Shown piece by piece: positions 1 through 8,998 of a stretch of 64,000 nt of DNA. Each line of letters starts with the position of its first letter. Position 1 is the stretch's first letter. The notes under the pieces were generated by a model that was not told the origin of the DNA, made no database searches, and was given only the letters and a program-made list of their open reading frames with translations. Source of the DNA: JAIBJN01 sp963784175. Its GTDB lineage: Bacteria; Actinomycetota; Thermoleophilia; Gaiellales; Gaiellaceae. The translations under genes were made by a program, and so were the position numbers. The stretch is from the NCBI GenBank assembly GCA_963784175.1, contig CAWAQJ010000013.1, positions 73,021 through 137,020 on the forward strand, given 5' to 3'.

Positions 1-171
1 GCGTCGCGCGGGCGTGGAACCCGTATCCGCCCCGTGAAGGGACTCGGCCGCATTGTCTCCCCGGCCGTCCTGGGCGGGCGTGTTGCGCCCGAGCGCCCAG
101 AGCGCCCAACCGGCGAGCGTGAAGAGCAGAAGCGGCGTGACAAGGCGCCGCGGTGTCTTCTTCTGTGGCAT
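1..171 (-). CDS. Partial membrane-anchored protein of unknown function (N-terminus only)
   Basis: An open frame on the minus strand starts at ATG 171 and runs off the left edge of the window, giving 57 codons without a stop. It opens with a basic stretch (MPQKKTPRRLV), then a hydrophobic segment (LLLFTLAGWALWALG), then a polar region. This fits a signal anchor or uncleaved signal peptide followed by an extracytoplasmic part. A GGGAG stretch lies about 12 bases upstream of the ATG. The gene is divergent from the pilin gene. I do not recognise a family, and the 57 visible residues are too few to assign one. The assignment rests on reading frame, start context and membrane segment only. Confidence 0.5.
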   Translation of the reverse strand, partial: MPQKKTPRRLVTPLLLFTLAGWALWALGRNTPAQDGRGDNAAESLHGADTGSTPARR

Positions 172-267
172 GTGCCTGGTGCTCCCGTCTGTTGTCGGGC
201 GCCGAGGCCGCCACTTCGGCGCGGAACGTGATTCGTGATCCGCTGCCGCTCAACGGAACCTGCTCGG

Positions 268-369
268 ACTATCGGGGCGGGGCCTCGGGGTGATCTTCCC
301 CCGAAAGGGGGCACTGACTTCGAACCACCCAGCCGGGGGATTCTCGCGCCGCCTCGAGTACCCGATGGT
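268..369 (+). promoter_or_regulatory. Candidate structured leader RNA upstream of the pilin gene
   Basis: The 398 bases between the divergent gene and flp hold no convincing gene but can fold into a closed domain. A 9-bp stem joins 268-276 to 361-369. Inside it, GGGTG at 288-292 pairs with CACCC at 326-330 and encloses a CCCCC-GAAA-GGGGG hairpin at 298-311. A short CTCG/CGAG stem lies near 344-358. This resembles the layout of a ligand-binding leader with a GAAA tetraloop. I could not match it to a known riboswitch; the conserved core of the c-di-GMP-I class is not present. Pairing in such GC-rich DNA can arise by chance. Confidence 0.3.
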
Positions 370-569
370 GCGGGCAGTTGGAGCCAAACGGCGGAGCGGT
401 CACGCCGAGGAGCTCTTAGCTCTGGGAGGTTTCGATCAACGTGACCACGCTTAACGCCCGCCCGACGAACCGACTCTCACCGCGCATGACAGCTTCAGCT
501 CGCGCTCGGTTTGTCGGACGTTCAGCGCGCCGGCGTGTGCCCGGAGTAGGGAAGGGAGGTGAATCGAGA

Positions 570-722
570 ATGTTCAAGTCCCTCATCAGGCGCGAGGACG
601 GTCAGACCATGGCGGAGTACGGCGTGGTGCTCGCCGTGATCACGCTGGGGATCGTCGTCGCCCTCGGCTTCCTCTCGGGCGCCATTTCGGCTGCGCTCGA
701 CTCAGTCACCGACGTCCTCTAA
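570..722 (+). CDS. flp: Flp/Fap-type pilin (class IVb prepilin)
   Basis: A 50-residue prepilin, the main subunit of a Tad (tight adherence) pilus. The start is ATG 570, with a strong ribosome site GGGAGGTGA just upstream; an earlier in-frame start would give an arginine-rich, unlikely leader. The protein has a short basic leader (MFKSLIRREDGQ), the typical T-x-A-E-Y motif with the conserved Glu and Tyr at mature positions 5 and 6, and one long hydrophobic helix. Processing would need a prepilin peptidase, which is not in the window. A strong terminator follows directly, which fits a pilin made in excess over the assembly machinery downstream. Confidence 0.92.
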   Translation: MFKSLIRREDGQTMAEYGVVLAVITLGIVVALGFLSGAISAALDSVTDVL

Positions 723-737
723 ATCGTTCGAAGCTCA

Positions 738-779
738 GGCGGGTCCTTCTTCCGCGCCCCCGCAGAAAAAGGACCCGCC
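738..779 (+). terminator. Rho-independent terminator after flp
   Basis: An 11-bp perfect inverted repeat (738-748 with 769-779, GGCGGGTCCTT/AAGGACCCGCC) with a 20-base loop is followed by a pyrimidine-rich TTCCTTCTC stretch. It separates the pilin from tadE and probably sets the pilin to assembly-protein ratio by partial read-through. Confidence 0.8.
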
Positions 780-812
780 TTCCTTCTCCGAAAGCAGCAC
801 GGTTTCACCCTC

Positions 813-1217
813 ATGCAGAACACACTTTCGCCGCACACGGCCGCCCGGAGAGATCAGGGCCAGACGGTCACCGAGTTCGCACTCGTGCTGCCGCTCCTGG
901 CGCTGCTTCTGTTCGGGGTCATCCAGTTTGGGATCGTCTTCCACCAGTACGTGACGCTGACGGATGCCGTTCGCACCGGCGGGCGCCAGGGCGCGGTCGC
1001 GCGCGACCTGCCGAACCCCACGGCGATCGTCGAGAACCGCGTGCGCAACGCCTCGGTCAATCTCGACCAGTCAAAGCTTTCCGTCTCCGTGAGCTCCACG
1101 TTCCTGCGCGGAGACGACGTCACCGTCACGGCGACGTACCCGTACTCGATCAATCTCCTCGGGATCATCGTGAAGTCGGGGAACTTCAGCGCAACGACGA
1201 CGGAGCGCGTGGAATGA
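813..1217 (+). CDS. tadE: TadE-like pseudopilin
   Basis: A 134-residue minor pseudopilin of the Tad system. It has a short leader ending in RDQGQTVTEFALVLPLL, i.e. the conserved Gly-Gln-x-x-x-E-F-A-L motif of TadE proteins, followed by one membrane helix (about residues 24-45) and a small extracytoplasmic domain ending in a beta-rich TATYPY segment. TadE proteins are thought to prime or modify pilus assembly after prepilin peptidase cleavage. It sits between the terminator after flp and cpaB. No TadF or TadG gene follows, unlike many Tad loci. Confidence 0.88.
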   Translation: MQNTLSPHTAARRDQGQTVTEFALVLPLLALLLFGVIQFGIVFHQYVTLTDAVRTGGRQGAVARDLPNPTAIVENRVRNASVNLDQSKLSVSVSSTFLRGDDVTVTATYPYSINLLGIIVKSGNFSATTTERVE

Positions 1218-1319
1218 CCCACCGCCGCGCGCTCCGTGCGGCTGCAAGAAACGGCGCTCATCTCATGGGCCGAGACCGCCGATAAGGCACGTAATTCGAG
1301 ACCAGAAAGACGTGGTGCA

Positions 1320-2132
1320 ATGACGTATCGACTCCGCAACCTCGGGCTCGCGATCGCGCTCGCCGCCGTCGCGGTGCTCCTCGTTTTCTATTACGTTTCT
1401 CAAGAGCGGGGCCGCCTCCAGGAGGACCAGGAGCTCGTCCCGGTCTGGGTTGCGGCGAAGGACATTCCCGCCGGAACCTCCGGCGCCGACCTCGAGGCCG
1501 GCGGCTTCATCGTCCAGTCCGAGATCGAGCGCGAGCAGGTCGCGCCCGGCGCGTTGCTAGAGCCGGCCGACGTAACCGAGAAGATCGTCTCGGACGAGAT
1601 CTTCAAGGGCGAGCAGGTCAGCCAGCTTCGCTTCAAGTCGGAGGCCGAGAAGGGCATCCGCTCGCAGCTGAAGGGCAACCTTCGCGCGGTGCAGGTCCCT
1701 GGTACCGAGCACCAGCTGCTCGTCAACACCCTCGCGGCCGGCGACCACGTCGACGTCGTCGCCACGCTCAACTACAAGCTGCTCAACTTCAACGGCGTTC
1801 CCGAGGGAACCGCCAACGAGGAGCTCGTCGCGACGCGGATCGTCCTCAGGGACATTCTCGTCCTGCGGGCGCCCGAGAAGACCGGCTCGACAGCAAAGGT
1901 CACCGAAAATGCGCAGAACGGCGGCAACTCGGTCATCCTCGCGGTGACTGACGCCCAGGCGCAGAAGCTCGCATTCGTGACGCGTGACAACGGCGGAAGC
2001 TGGATGCTCCAGCTCCGGCCGCCTCTGGATGCCTCCGACAGCCCGGAGAGCGTCGAGACCGTCGCGACCGTTCTCACTGACGGCCTCAAGGGCCAGCAGC
2101 TCGCCCAGCTGATCCCCGGGAGGACCGAATAA
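1320..2132 (+). CDS. cpaB: Tad pilus assembly protein CpaB/RcpC (SAF domain)
   Basis: A 270-residue periplasmic/cell-wall-side protein anchored by one N-terminal helix (about residues 8-24). A SAF domain follows (about 38-100; VWVAAKDIPAGT is the typical opening) and then the RcpC region with the VPGTEHQLLVNTLAAGDHVD motif. CpaB/RcpC proteins form or stabilise the channel for the Flp pilus. ATG 1320 is chosen because an upstream in-frame GTG would add a soluble stretch before the anchor. The stop overlaps the next ATG (TAATG), so it is translationally coupled with tadZ. Confidence 0.87.
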   Translation: MTYRLRNLGLAIALAAVAVLLVFYYVSQERGRLQEDQELVPVWVAAKDIPAGTSGADLEAGGFIVQSEIEREQVAPGALLEPADVTEKIVSDEIFKGEQVSQLRFKSEAEKGIRSQLKGNLRAVQVPGTEHQLLVNTLAAGDHVDVVATLNYKLLNFNGVPEGTANEELVATRIVLRDILVLRAPEKTGSTAKVTENAQNGGNSVILAVTDAQAQKLAFVTRDNGGSWMLQLRPPLDASDSPESVETVATVLTDGLKGQQLAQLIPGRTE

Positions 2133-3325
2133 TGAGCGTCCTCGATACCTCCTCCGCACCCGTCCGCGAGAAGGCCCGGATCTTCGTGACCGGCTCGTGC
2201 GACGGCCTCGACCAGCTGCGTGAGGCGCTCGAGCGTCACACCGAGGTCGAGCTCGTCGGAACCAGCGTCGGCGTCGCGGAGTCGGCCGGCACGCTGACCG
2301 GCGGCCATCTCGAGGCCGTGCTGCACGGCACGCGCAGCTCCACGCTCCCCCGCGACGAGATCGCCACGCTCCGCGAGCACACGCGGGCGCCGATCATCCT
2401 GCTCGCCTCCGGGGAGGCCTCCGTCCTCCTCGAGGAGGCGCTGGACGCCGACGTGTCGGACGTCCTGCTCCTCCCGCAGATGACGGAGAACATCGTCTTC
2501 GCCATCCGCAAGGCGAGCAAGAACGGCGCGAAGACGCCGGTCAGCGCCCCGACGCGCCGCGGCCGGATCGTCACCGTCTTCTCGCCGAAGGGCGGGACGG
2601 GCAAGACCGTCACGTCGACGAACCTCGCTGCGGCGTTCGCCAAGTTCGAGGGCAAGCGCACGCTGCTCCTCGACCTGGATCTCCAGTTCGGGGACGCGGC
2701 GATCATGCTCGGCCTCGAGCCCGACAAGACCATCTACGACCTGGTCGTCGCACCGGGCGAGCTGGACTCCGAGAAGCTCGCCGGCTACACGACGAGGCAT
2801 GCCTCGGGGCTCGACATCCTCCCGGCGCCCGTGCGCCCGGAGGATGCGGAGCTCGTCACGGAGACCAAGCTCTCCCGGCTCCTGGAGGTGGCGCGCGAGT
2901 CGTACGACATCATCGTCGTCGACACGTCGCCGTTCTTCCACGGGCCGATGCTGGCGACCCTCGACCGCACCGACGAGCTGCTGCTCGTCTGCGGCCTCGA
3001 CGTCCCCACGCTGAAGAACGTGAGGCTCGCGCTCCAGACGCTCGAGCTCCTGGCCTTCCCGCAGAATCGCATCCGCCTCGTCCTCAACCGGGCGAACTCC
3101 AAGGTGGGCATGAAGCGGGGCGAGGTCGAGGGCGCCCTCGACACGAAGGTTCGCTTCGAGGTTCCCAGCGACAGGGCTGTGCCGATCGCAGTCAACCGAG
3201 GAAATCCCGCCGTGCTCGCCGAGCCCGGTGCGGACTTCTCCAAGGCGATCCGCGAGATGGCGAAGGGCCTCCAGCCCGTCGAGGTCGCCAAGGGCCAGAA
3301 GCGCGGCCTCTTCAGGAAGGGCTAG
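2132..3325 (+). CDS. tadZ: TadZ/CpaE pilus-positioning ATPase
   Basis: A 397-residue member of the ParA/MinD-like TadZ (CpaE) family, which places the Tad machine in the cell. Residues about 15-125 form an atypical receiver-like domain. The ATPase domain starts near residue 148 with a deviant Walker A motif (FSPKGGTGKTV) and has switch and Walker B segments LLLDLDLQFGD and IIVVDTSPFF. It is tightly coupled to cpaB upstream and tadA downstream. Its full length and motifs suggest it is active. Confidence 0.88.
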   Translation: MSVLDTSSAPVREKARIFVTGSCDGLDQLREALERHTEVELVGTSVGVAESAGTLTGGHLEAVLHGTRSSTLPRDEIATLREHTRAPIILLASGEASVLLEEALDADVSDVLLLPQMTENIVFAIRKASKNGAKTPVSAPTRRGRIVTVFSPKGGTGKTVTSTNLAAAFAKFEGKRTLLLDLDLQFGDAAIMLGLEPDKTIYDLVVAPGELDSEKLAGYTTRHASGLDILPAPVRPEDAELVTETKLSRLLEVARESYDIIVVDTSPFFHGPMLATLDRTDELLLVCGLDVPTLKNVRLALQTLELLAFPQNRIRLVLNRANSKVGMKRGEVEGALDTKVRFEVPSDRAVPIAVNRGNPAVLAEPGADFSKAIREMAKGLQPVEVAKGQKRGLFRKG

Positions 3326-3327
3326 CC

Positions 3328-4758
3328 ATGGGTCTCCACGATCGCCTCAGGAGCACCAACGGCGGCGGACAGGAGGCGGTGATCGCTCGGGTCGAGAACG
3401 CGTCGCGCGAAGCGCAGCCCGAGCACCGCGTCGCAGATCCGTACGCCGAGCTGAAGACCCGCGTCCACCACGCGTGCATTGCCAAGCTGGGCCCGGAGCT
3501 CTTCAGCGCCCGGACGAACGAAGACCTCACGGAGCGCGTGCTCCGTGCGGTCACCGAGCAGCTCGCGCTCGACCAGACGCCGCTCACGCGCGACGAGCGG
3601 CGCCAGATCGTGCGCGAGATCACCGACGACATTCTCGGCTACGGGCCGCTGGAGCCACTGCTCCGCGACGACTCCGTGACCGAGGTCATGATCAACGGGC
3701 CCGACAGGATCTACGTCGAGCGCGCGGGCAAGCTCGAGCTCACGGCGTCGACGTTCGTCGACGACGCGCACCTGCTCCGCATCATCGACAAGATCGTGTC
3801 CCAGGTCGGCCGGCGCGTCGACGAGTCGTCGCCGATGGTGGATGCCCGCCTGCCCGACGGCAGCCGTGTCAACGCCATCATCCCGCCGCTCTCGCTGCGC
3901 GGCCCGGTCCTGACCATCCGAAAGTTCGCACGCGACCCGTACACGATGGACGACCTGATCAACTTCGGGTCCGTCTCGGCCAAGGGGGCTCACTTCCTGG
4001 CCGCCTGCGTCCAGGGCAAGCTCAACGTCCTCATCTCCGGCGGTACCGGTACCGGTAAGACGACGACGCTGAACGCCCTCTCGGCCTTCGTCCCCGGCGA
4101 CGAGCGCATCGTCACGATCGAGGATGCGGCCGAGCTTCAGCTGCAGCAGGATCACGTCATCACCCTCGAGTCCCGCCCGGCGAACATCGAAGGCCAGGGC
4201 GAGGTCAAGATTCGCGAGCTCGTCCGCAACGCCCTGCGTATGCGACCCGACAGGATCATCGTCGGCGAGGTCCGCGGCGCCGAGACGCTCGACATGCTCC
4301 AGGCCATGAACACGGGCCACGAGGGCTCCCTGACCACGATCCACGCGAACTCCCCTCGGGATGCGCTCTCGCGCCTCGAGACGCTCGTGCTCACCGCGGG
4401 CGTCGAGCTTCCCCACCGCGCCATCCGCGAGCAGATCTCGAGCGCGTTCGACCTGCTCGTCCAGATCACGCGGCTCGTGGACGGCTCGCGCCGGCTCTCC
4501 CACATCACCGAGGTGCTGCGGATGGAGTCGGACGTCATCACCCTCCAGGACGTCTTCGTGTCGAAGCCGCCCGACGAGGACTCCGCCGCCCCCGGCGCGA
4601 CCCGGCTGCTCACGCCCCTTCGCTGCACGGGGCTCAAGCCTCACTTCCTCGAGAAGATGGCCGCGAACGGCGTGGTCCTGCCTCCGAACTTCTTCCAGCA
4701 GGAGTCGGACGACGCGCGGCCGAGCTTCCAGACCGCAAGCTTCGGCGGGTTCCAGTGA
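3328..4758 (+). CDS. tadA: TadA/CpaF secretion ATPase
   Basis: A 476-residue hexameric ATPase of the type II/IV secretion family that powers Tad pilus extension. The N-terminal domain (residues about 1-130) includes the ILGYGPLEPLL and TEVMINGPDRIYVE motifs typical of CpaF. The core has Walker A GGTGTGKTTTLN (about 236-247), the Asp box, Walker B and the His box (TIHANSPRDALSRLE). The C-terminus carries a longer tail than usual, ending in an FQ-rich polar stretch. Its stop overlaps the start of the following gene (TGATG). Confidence 0.93.
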   Translation: MGLHDRLRSTNGGGQEAVIARVENASREAQPEHRVADPYAELKTRVHHACIAKLGPELFSARTNEDLTERVLRAVTEQLALDQTPLTRDERRQIVREITDDILGYGPLEPLLRDDSVTEVMINGPDRIYVERAGKLELTASTFVDDAHLLRIIDKIVSQVGRRVDESSPMVDARLPDGSRVNAIIPPLSLRGPVLTIRKFARDPYTMDDLINFGSVSAKGAHFLAACVQGKLNVLISGGTGTGKTTTLNALSAFVPGDERIVTIEDAAELQLQQDHVITLESRPANIEGQGEVKIRELVRNALRMRPDRIIVGEVRGAETLDMLQAMNTGHEGSLTTIHANSPRDALSRLETLVLTAGVELPHRAIREQISSAFDLLVQITRLVDGSRRLSHITEVLRMESDVITLQDVFVSKPPDEDSAAPGATRLLTPLRCTGLKPHFLEKMAANGVVLPPNFFQQESDDARPSFQTASFGGFQ

Positions 4759-6620
4759 TGCGCGGGCGCTTTCCGGCTCTGGCCGCGGCGCTCGCCCTCC
4801 TCGTCCTGCCTTCCGCCGCCGTTGCGGCGACGATCGAGGCGGACGCGAGCGACTATCCCGTCGTCCGGGCGATCTTCGTCACGGACGAGCCTTCGGTCAC
4901 GGCGCCGACCCTGACCGAGAACGGCGAGGAGGTCACCGGCCTCGTCGCCACGAACCTCGGCCGGGGCAAGAGCATCGTCCTCGCCGTCGACAGTTCGCAG
5001 TCGATGGACGGGCAGCCGCTCGACGACGCGGTCGCAGCCGCGAGGGCGTTCGTCGCGGCGAAGCCGCCTGAAGACCGGATTGCCGTGGCGACCTTCGCCA
5101 CGGAGCCTCTCTTCCTCACCGGCTTCCAGACCGCGACGATCGACGCCGACACGGCGCTTCGCTCGATCTCGATCGACGATGTCCAGGGGACGACCCTGTA
5201 CGACGCGCTCGTCCTCTCCGCGAACTCGCTTTCCTCCGAGGACTTCCTCGGGCGCGTCATCATCGTCGTCACCGACGGAAACGAGACGCGGAGCGAAGCG
5301 ACGCTGGACGAGACGATCGCCGCCGCGCAGGACGCCGGCGTGTCGATCTACGTCGTCGGGATCGAGAGCAAGGCATTCAACCCCGTCCCGCTCCAGCAGC
5401 TCGCCGAGGAGACCGGCGGCCAGTACTACGGCGCCTCCTCGACCGACCTCCTCTCGGAGGTCTACAGCTCGATCGCCGAGGAGCTGTCGCGCACCTGGCG
5501 CCTCGAGTACGTGACGACGGCGCTCCCGAGCGAGAAGGTCACGGTCGCCGCCGAGGCAGGCGGCGAGTCGGCGACGCTCCAGCTCCTCGCTCCCGGCGAC
5601 GCTGTCGCGACGCGCAAGCCCGCCGTCGAGGGACGCCTGCCGGCGCAGTTCTTCGGCACCTTCTGGGGCCAGGCTTCCTTCGCCGCGCTGGTCGGCGTGC
5701 TCGTCCTCGGCGCCTTCGCCTTCGCCTTCGCGTCGCCGCGAGGCGCCTGGCTCAAGGGCCGGCTCGAGCCGCACCTCGACACGCGGCGACGGGCCGAGAA
5801 GCGGACCGGCCGCGACCGGCTGAAGATCGCCGCGGGCCTCTTCCGCGCCACGGAGAACGCACTCGGCAACTTCAAGCCGTGGCTCCGGCTCCAGCACACG
5901 ATCGAGCGGGCCGACATCCCGCTGCGGACCGTGGAGCTCGTCTACGTCATGCTCGCCGCGGGCTTCGTCGCCGGCCTCGTGACGGCCGGCTTCACCCAGT
6001 CGGTCCCGATGATCGCGCTCGGCCTTTTCGGCGGCACCGCGATCCCCTACTTCGTCGTCTCGATCAAGGCGAAGCAGCGGGTCAAGGCCTTCGAGAACCA
6101 GCTCCCCGACCTCCTCGTCACGATGGCCGCGGGCCTCAAGGCGGGCCACAGCTTCCGCCAGTCGCTCCAGAGCGTCGTCGACGAGGATCAGCCGCCCGCC
6201 TCGAAGGAGCTGGGCCGGGTTCTGACGGAGACGCGGCTCGGTCGTCCGATGGACGAGGCGCTCGCCGAGATGGCCCACCGGGTCGGCTCCAAGAACTTCG
6301 AGTTCGTCATCACCGCGGTGACGATCCAGCGCCAGGTCGGAGGCAGCCTCGCGGGGCTCTTCGACATGGTCGCCGACACCGTGCGCAACAGACAGCAGTT
6401 CGCGAAGAAGATCAAGGGCCTCACGGCGATGGGACGGGCGTCCGCCTACGTCCTCGTCGGGCTCCCCGTCTTCGTCGCGGGAATGCTCACCGTCGTCAAC
6501 CCCACGTACATGGCCCCTCTCTGGCACACGACCACGGGCCGGACGCTGGTTCTGGTCGGGCTCGGCATGATCGGCTTCGGGGCGCTCATCCTCCGCAAAA
6601 TCGTCAACTTCAGGTACTGA
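4758..6620 (+). CDS. tadB: TadB platform protein with N-terminal secreted von Willebrand A domain
   Basis: A 620-residue fusion. A signal peptide (about 1-24) leads into a VWA domain (about 65-245) with an intact MIDAS start, D-S-S-Q-S near residue 76, and the VVTDGNETR loop. After a linker, a membrane helix near residues 300-325 leads to a normal TadB: membrane segments around 395-435, the cytoplasmic T2SSF domain (about 440-565; QLPDLLVTMAAGLKAGHSFR) and C-terminal helices. TadB is the inner-membrane platform that works with TadA and TadC. The VWA domain should face outward and bind a metal ion and a protein ligand. TadG, which often carries the VWA domain in Tad systems, is missing here, so the domain may have moved into TadB (inference). 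ATG 4758 overlaps the tadA stop. Confidence 0.9.
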   Translation: MRGRFPALAAALALLVLPSAAVAATIEADASDYPVVRAIFVTDEPSVTAPTLTENGEEVTGLVATNLGRGKSIVLAVDSSQSMDGQPLDDAVAAARAFVAAKPPEDRIAVATFATEPLFLTGFQTATIDADTALRSISIDDVQGTTLYDALVLSANSLSSEDFLGRVIIVVTDGNETRSEATLDETIAAAQDAGVSIYVVGIESKAFNPVPLQQLAEETGGQYYGASSTDLLSEVYSSIAEELSRTWRLEYVTTALPSEKVTVAAEAGGESATLQLLAPGDAVATRKPAVEGRLPAQFFGTFWGQASFAALVGVLVLGAFAFAFASPRGAWLKGRLEPHLDTRRRAEKRTGRDRLKIAAGLFRATENALGNFKPWLRLQHTIERADIPLRTVELVYVMLAAGFVAGLVTAGFTQSVPMIALGLFGGTAIPYFVVSIKAKQRVKAFENQLPDLLVTMAAGLKAGHSFRQSLQSVVDEDQPPASKELGRVLTETRLGRPMDEALAEMAHRVGSKNFEFVITAVTIQRQVGGSLAGLFDMVADTVRNRQQFAKKIKGLTAMGRASAYVLVGLPVFVAGMLTVVNPTYMAPLWHTTTGRTLVLVGLGMIGFGALILRKIVNFRY

Positions 6621-6621
6621 C

Positions 6622-7536
6622 ATGACTTTGCTACTTCTTCTCGCAGGTGCATCGGTAGGCCTCGCCGTCTACCTCGTCATGGATCTCATGACGTTGTCCG
6701 CGCGCGAGCGCGTGGGCTCCATCCGCCGTGCGGCGACGTACGGCAAGAACCGGATCGTCGTGGGCAGGATGCTGGACGACGGGACCTTCAAGGACCGCGC
6801 GCTCACGCCCATGAAGACCGGCCTCGCCCGAGCCGTCCTCCGGATCACTCCGCGGGCGAGCATCGAGACCGTCTCGACGAAGCTCCTCAACGCGGGTCTC
6901 AACCGCAGGGTGTCGCCGACGACCTATCTGGCGTCCAAGGCGGTCGTCGGCTTCATCGGGTTCGTCGGCGGGCAGATCTTCGCCCAGGCGTCCGGCCAGG
7001 CCTCCCGCGGCATCCTGCTCGGGCTGGCCATGGCGGTCGTCGGCTTCATGGTCCCCGACGTCATCCTCACCTTCAAGATGCGGGCCCGGAGGGAGATCCT
7101 GCGGGCCGAGCTCCCCGACGCACTCGATCTGCTGGCCGTCTCGGTCGAGGCCGGCATGGGCTTCGACGGCGCCATCTCGAAGCTGACCGAGCACATGGAG
7201 GGCCCGCTCGCCGACGAGTTCGCGCTCGCGCTCGGTGAGATGCGTATCGGTGAGAGCCGCACGAACGCGCTCACGAAGATGATGAAGCGCGTCAACACGA
7301 CCGAGTTCTCGGCCTTCGTCCGGTCGATCATCCAGGCGGACCAGATCGGCATCTCGCTCGGCCGGATCCTCAAGGTCCAGGCCTCCGACACCCGAACCCG
7401 GCGCCAGCTCGCCGCAGAGGAGCGGGCGATGAAGGCCCCGATCAAGATGCTCTTCCCGACCGTGCTCTTCATCTTCCCGGCGATGTTCATCGTCATCCTC
7501 GGGCCGGCCTTCCTCAATCTCTCGGAGCTGTTCTAG
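6622..7536 (+). CDS. tadC: TadC platform protein (T2SSF domain)
   Basis: A 304-residue inner-membrane protein that pairs with TadB. There is one N-terminal helix, two helices near residues 108-150, and a T2SSF domain (about 165-290) with the AELPDALDLLAVSVEAGMGF signature. A final hydrophobic helix (KMLFPTVLFIFPAMFIVILG) follows. It starts one base after the tadB stop, so the two partners are probably made together. Length and motifs are normal for the family. Confidence 0.92.
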   Translation: MTLLLLLAGASVGLAVYLVMDLMTLSARERVGSIRRAATYGKNRIVVGRMLDDGTFKDRALTPMKTGLARAVLRITPRASIETVSTKLLNAGLNRRVSPTTYLASKAVVGFIGFVGGQIFAQASGQASRGILLGLAMAVVGFMVPDVILTFKMRARREILRAELPDALDLLAVSVEAGMGFDGAISKLTEHMEGPLADEFALALGEMRIGESRTNALTKMMKRVNTTEFSAFVRSIIQADQIGISLGRILKVQASDTRTRRQLAAEERAMKAPIKMLFPTVLFIFPAMFIVILGPAFLNLSELF

Positions 7537-7557
7537 CCGCCGCCCGGCGATCAGAGC

Positions 7558-8995
7558 ATGGCCGTGAGCGAGGAGACGACGCAGGAGTCCCCCCAGAACG
7601 AAGCCGAGACCGGCTTCGGCACCGGCCTGCGCGGCAAGCTCGAGAAGCGCCGCGAGCCGGCGGCGGCGCCGAACGGCGCAGCCGTCAAGGAAGCCGAGGC
7701 GGCCGAGGAGCTCCTGACCGAGCCCCACACGAACGGTGCCGCCTCCTCCGGCGAGGCGGACGCTCTGCGCGCCGAGCTCGCCGCCTCGATCGACCGCGAG
7801 CGCGAGCTGCGGGCCGAGCTCTCCGCGTCCTTCTCCGCCCGGGACGAGCAGACCGCAGTCGACAACGACTATGCGACCCGCTCCGCCGAGCTCGACGTCC
7901 GCGCCGCGACGGCTCGCGTCCGCCGAGCAAGAGATCGAGCTCCGCGAGGCGCGCCTGCACGAGCAGCTGCAGAACTTCCGCGAGGAGCGCGAGCGCCTCT
8001 CGGAGCTGGAGACGCAGGTCACCGCCTCGGAGGCGCTCACGAGCGAGCGCTCCGACCAGGTCGAGTCCAAGCTCAAGGAGCTGAAGGACGCCGACCGCCA
8101 GCGCGAGAAGCTCGCCTCCGAGCTAGCCAAGCAGGCGCAGTCGCTGAACTCGCAGGAGACGAAGATCGTCCGCCGCGAGCAGAACGTCGCCAGTCGCGAG
8201 GCGGAGATGAAGGCCCGCCAGGAGGCCCGCGACCGTGCGCTCGCCGAGCGCGAGGGCGCCCTGCGCGAGCAGGAGAAGGGCTTCTCCAAGCGCGAGGGGA
8301 CCATCGCCGCACGCGAGCGCGAGCTGGCGAAGGAGTACTCGCGCGTGCAGGCCAAGGAAGAGGCGCTCGAGGAGCGCGAGGCCGACGTGCGGACGAAGCA
8401 CGACCGCCTTCGCCTCGACGCCGAGCGCATGGAGCGCGACATGTCGGGCCGCGACCGTACGACCCAGGATTACGCGGCTCTGTCGGCCGAGATGGAGCGG
8501 CGCGAAGCCGAGATGGTCGCGCGCGAGGCCGAGCTCCACCTCCGCGAGGCGCATCTCGCCCGCGTCGAGTCCGAGACGTCCAAGATCGCCGACGTCGAGG
8601 CTCTCCAGGACCGTCTCAAGGAGCGGGAGCGCGAGATCGCCGAGCGCGAGGCAGAGATCTCCAACACCGAGGACGTCGTCGAGTCCCAGCGCAAGAGGCT
8701 CGACCGCCGGGAGAAGCGCCTGACCGAGACCGAGGCGTCGCTCCGCGACCGGCTCCTCGACCTCGACGGTCGCGAGAACGAGCTCGACGCCAAGGAAGCG
8801 CGTGTCGAGGCCGACCTCGAGATCCGCGAGGACAAGCTCGAGCGCCGCGAGCTCGAGCTGGCCGACCTCCAGGAGCGGCTGGGCCAGAAGGAGAACGAGC
8901 TGGCCGAGTACGTCGCCCAGGTCCAGACGGAGCTGAAGCGCCGCGAGGACGACTGGTGGGAGAAGGTCACCGGGGGCGAAGGGCCCCCGAAGTAG
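7558..8995 (+). CDS. Long charged coiled-coil protein at the end of the Tad operon (apparent +1 frameshift)
   Basis: A gene of about 478 codons read in two frames. Frame one (7558 to about 7914) gives a polar N-terminus. Frame two (about 7915-8995) gives a long, very Glu/Arg-rich helix with repeated RE-A-E and L-x-x-R-E units, almost certainly a rod-like coiled coil, ending KVTGGEGPPK. The two halves join smoothly if one base is removed near 7914 (GCT-C-GCG). Before that point the second frame is a Pro/Ser/Arg-rich shadow, so two separate genes are unlikely. It lies 21 bases after tadC and probably belongs to the operon. It could be a scaffold or polar organiser for the pilus, but it matches no Tad protein I know. 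Confidence 0.7.
8971..8989 (+). terminator. Hairpin at the 3' end of the Tad operon
   Basis: A 7-bp GC stem (8971-8977 with 8983-8989) overlaps the last codons of the coiled-coil gene and lies between convergent genes. It lacks a T-run, so a terminator role is uncertain. Confidence 0.3.
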
Positions 8996-8998
8996 GGA

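Noticed and set aside
240..370. c-di-GMP-I riboswitch upstream of flp
   Set aside because: The fold has a GAAA hairpin, but the conserved core bases of that class (the GGACGCAAAGCC-type segment) are absent.
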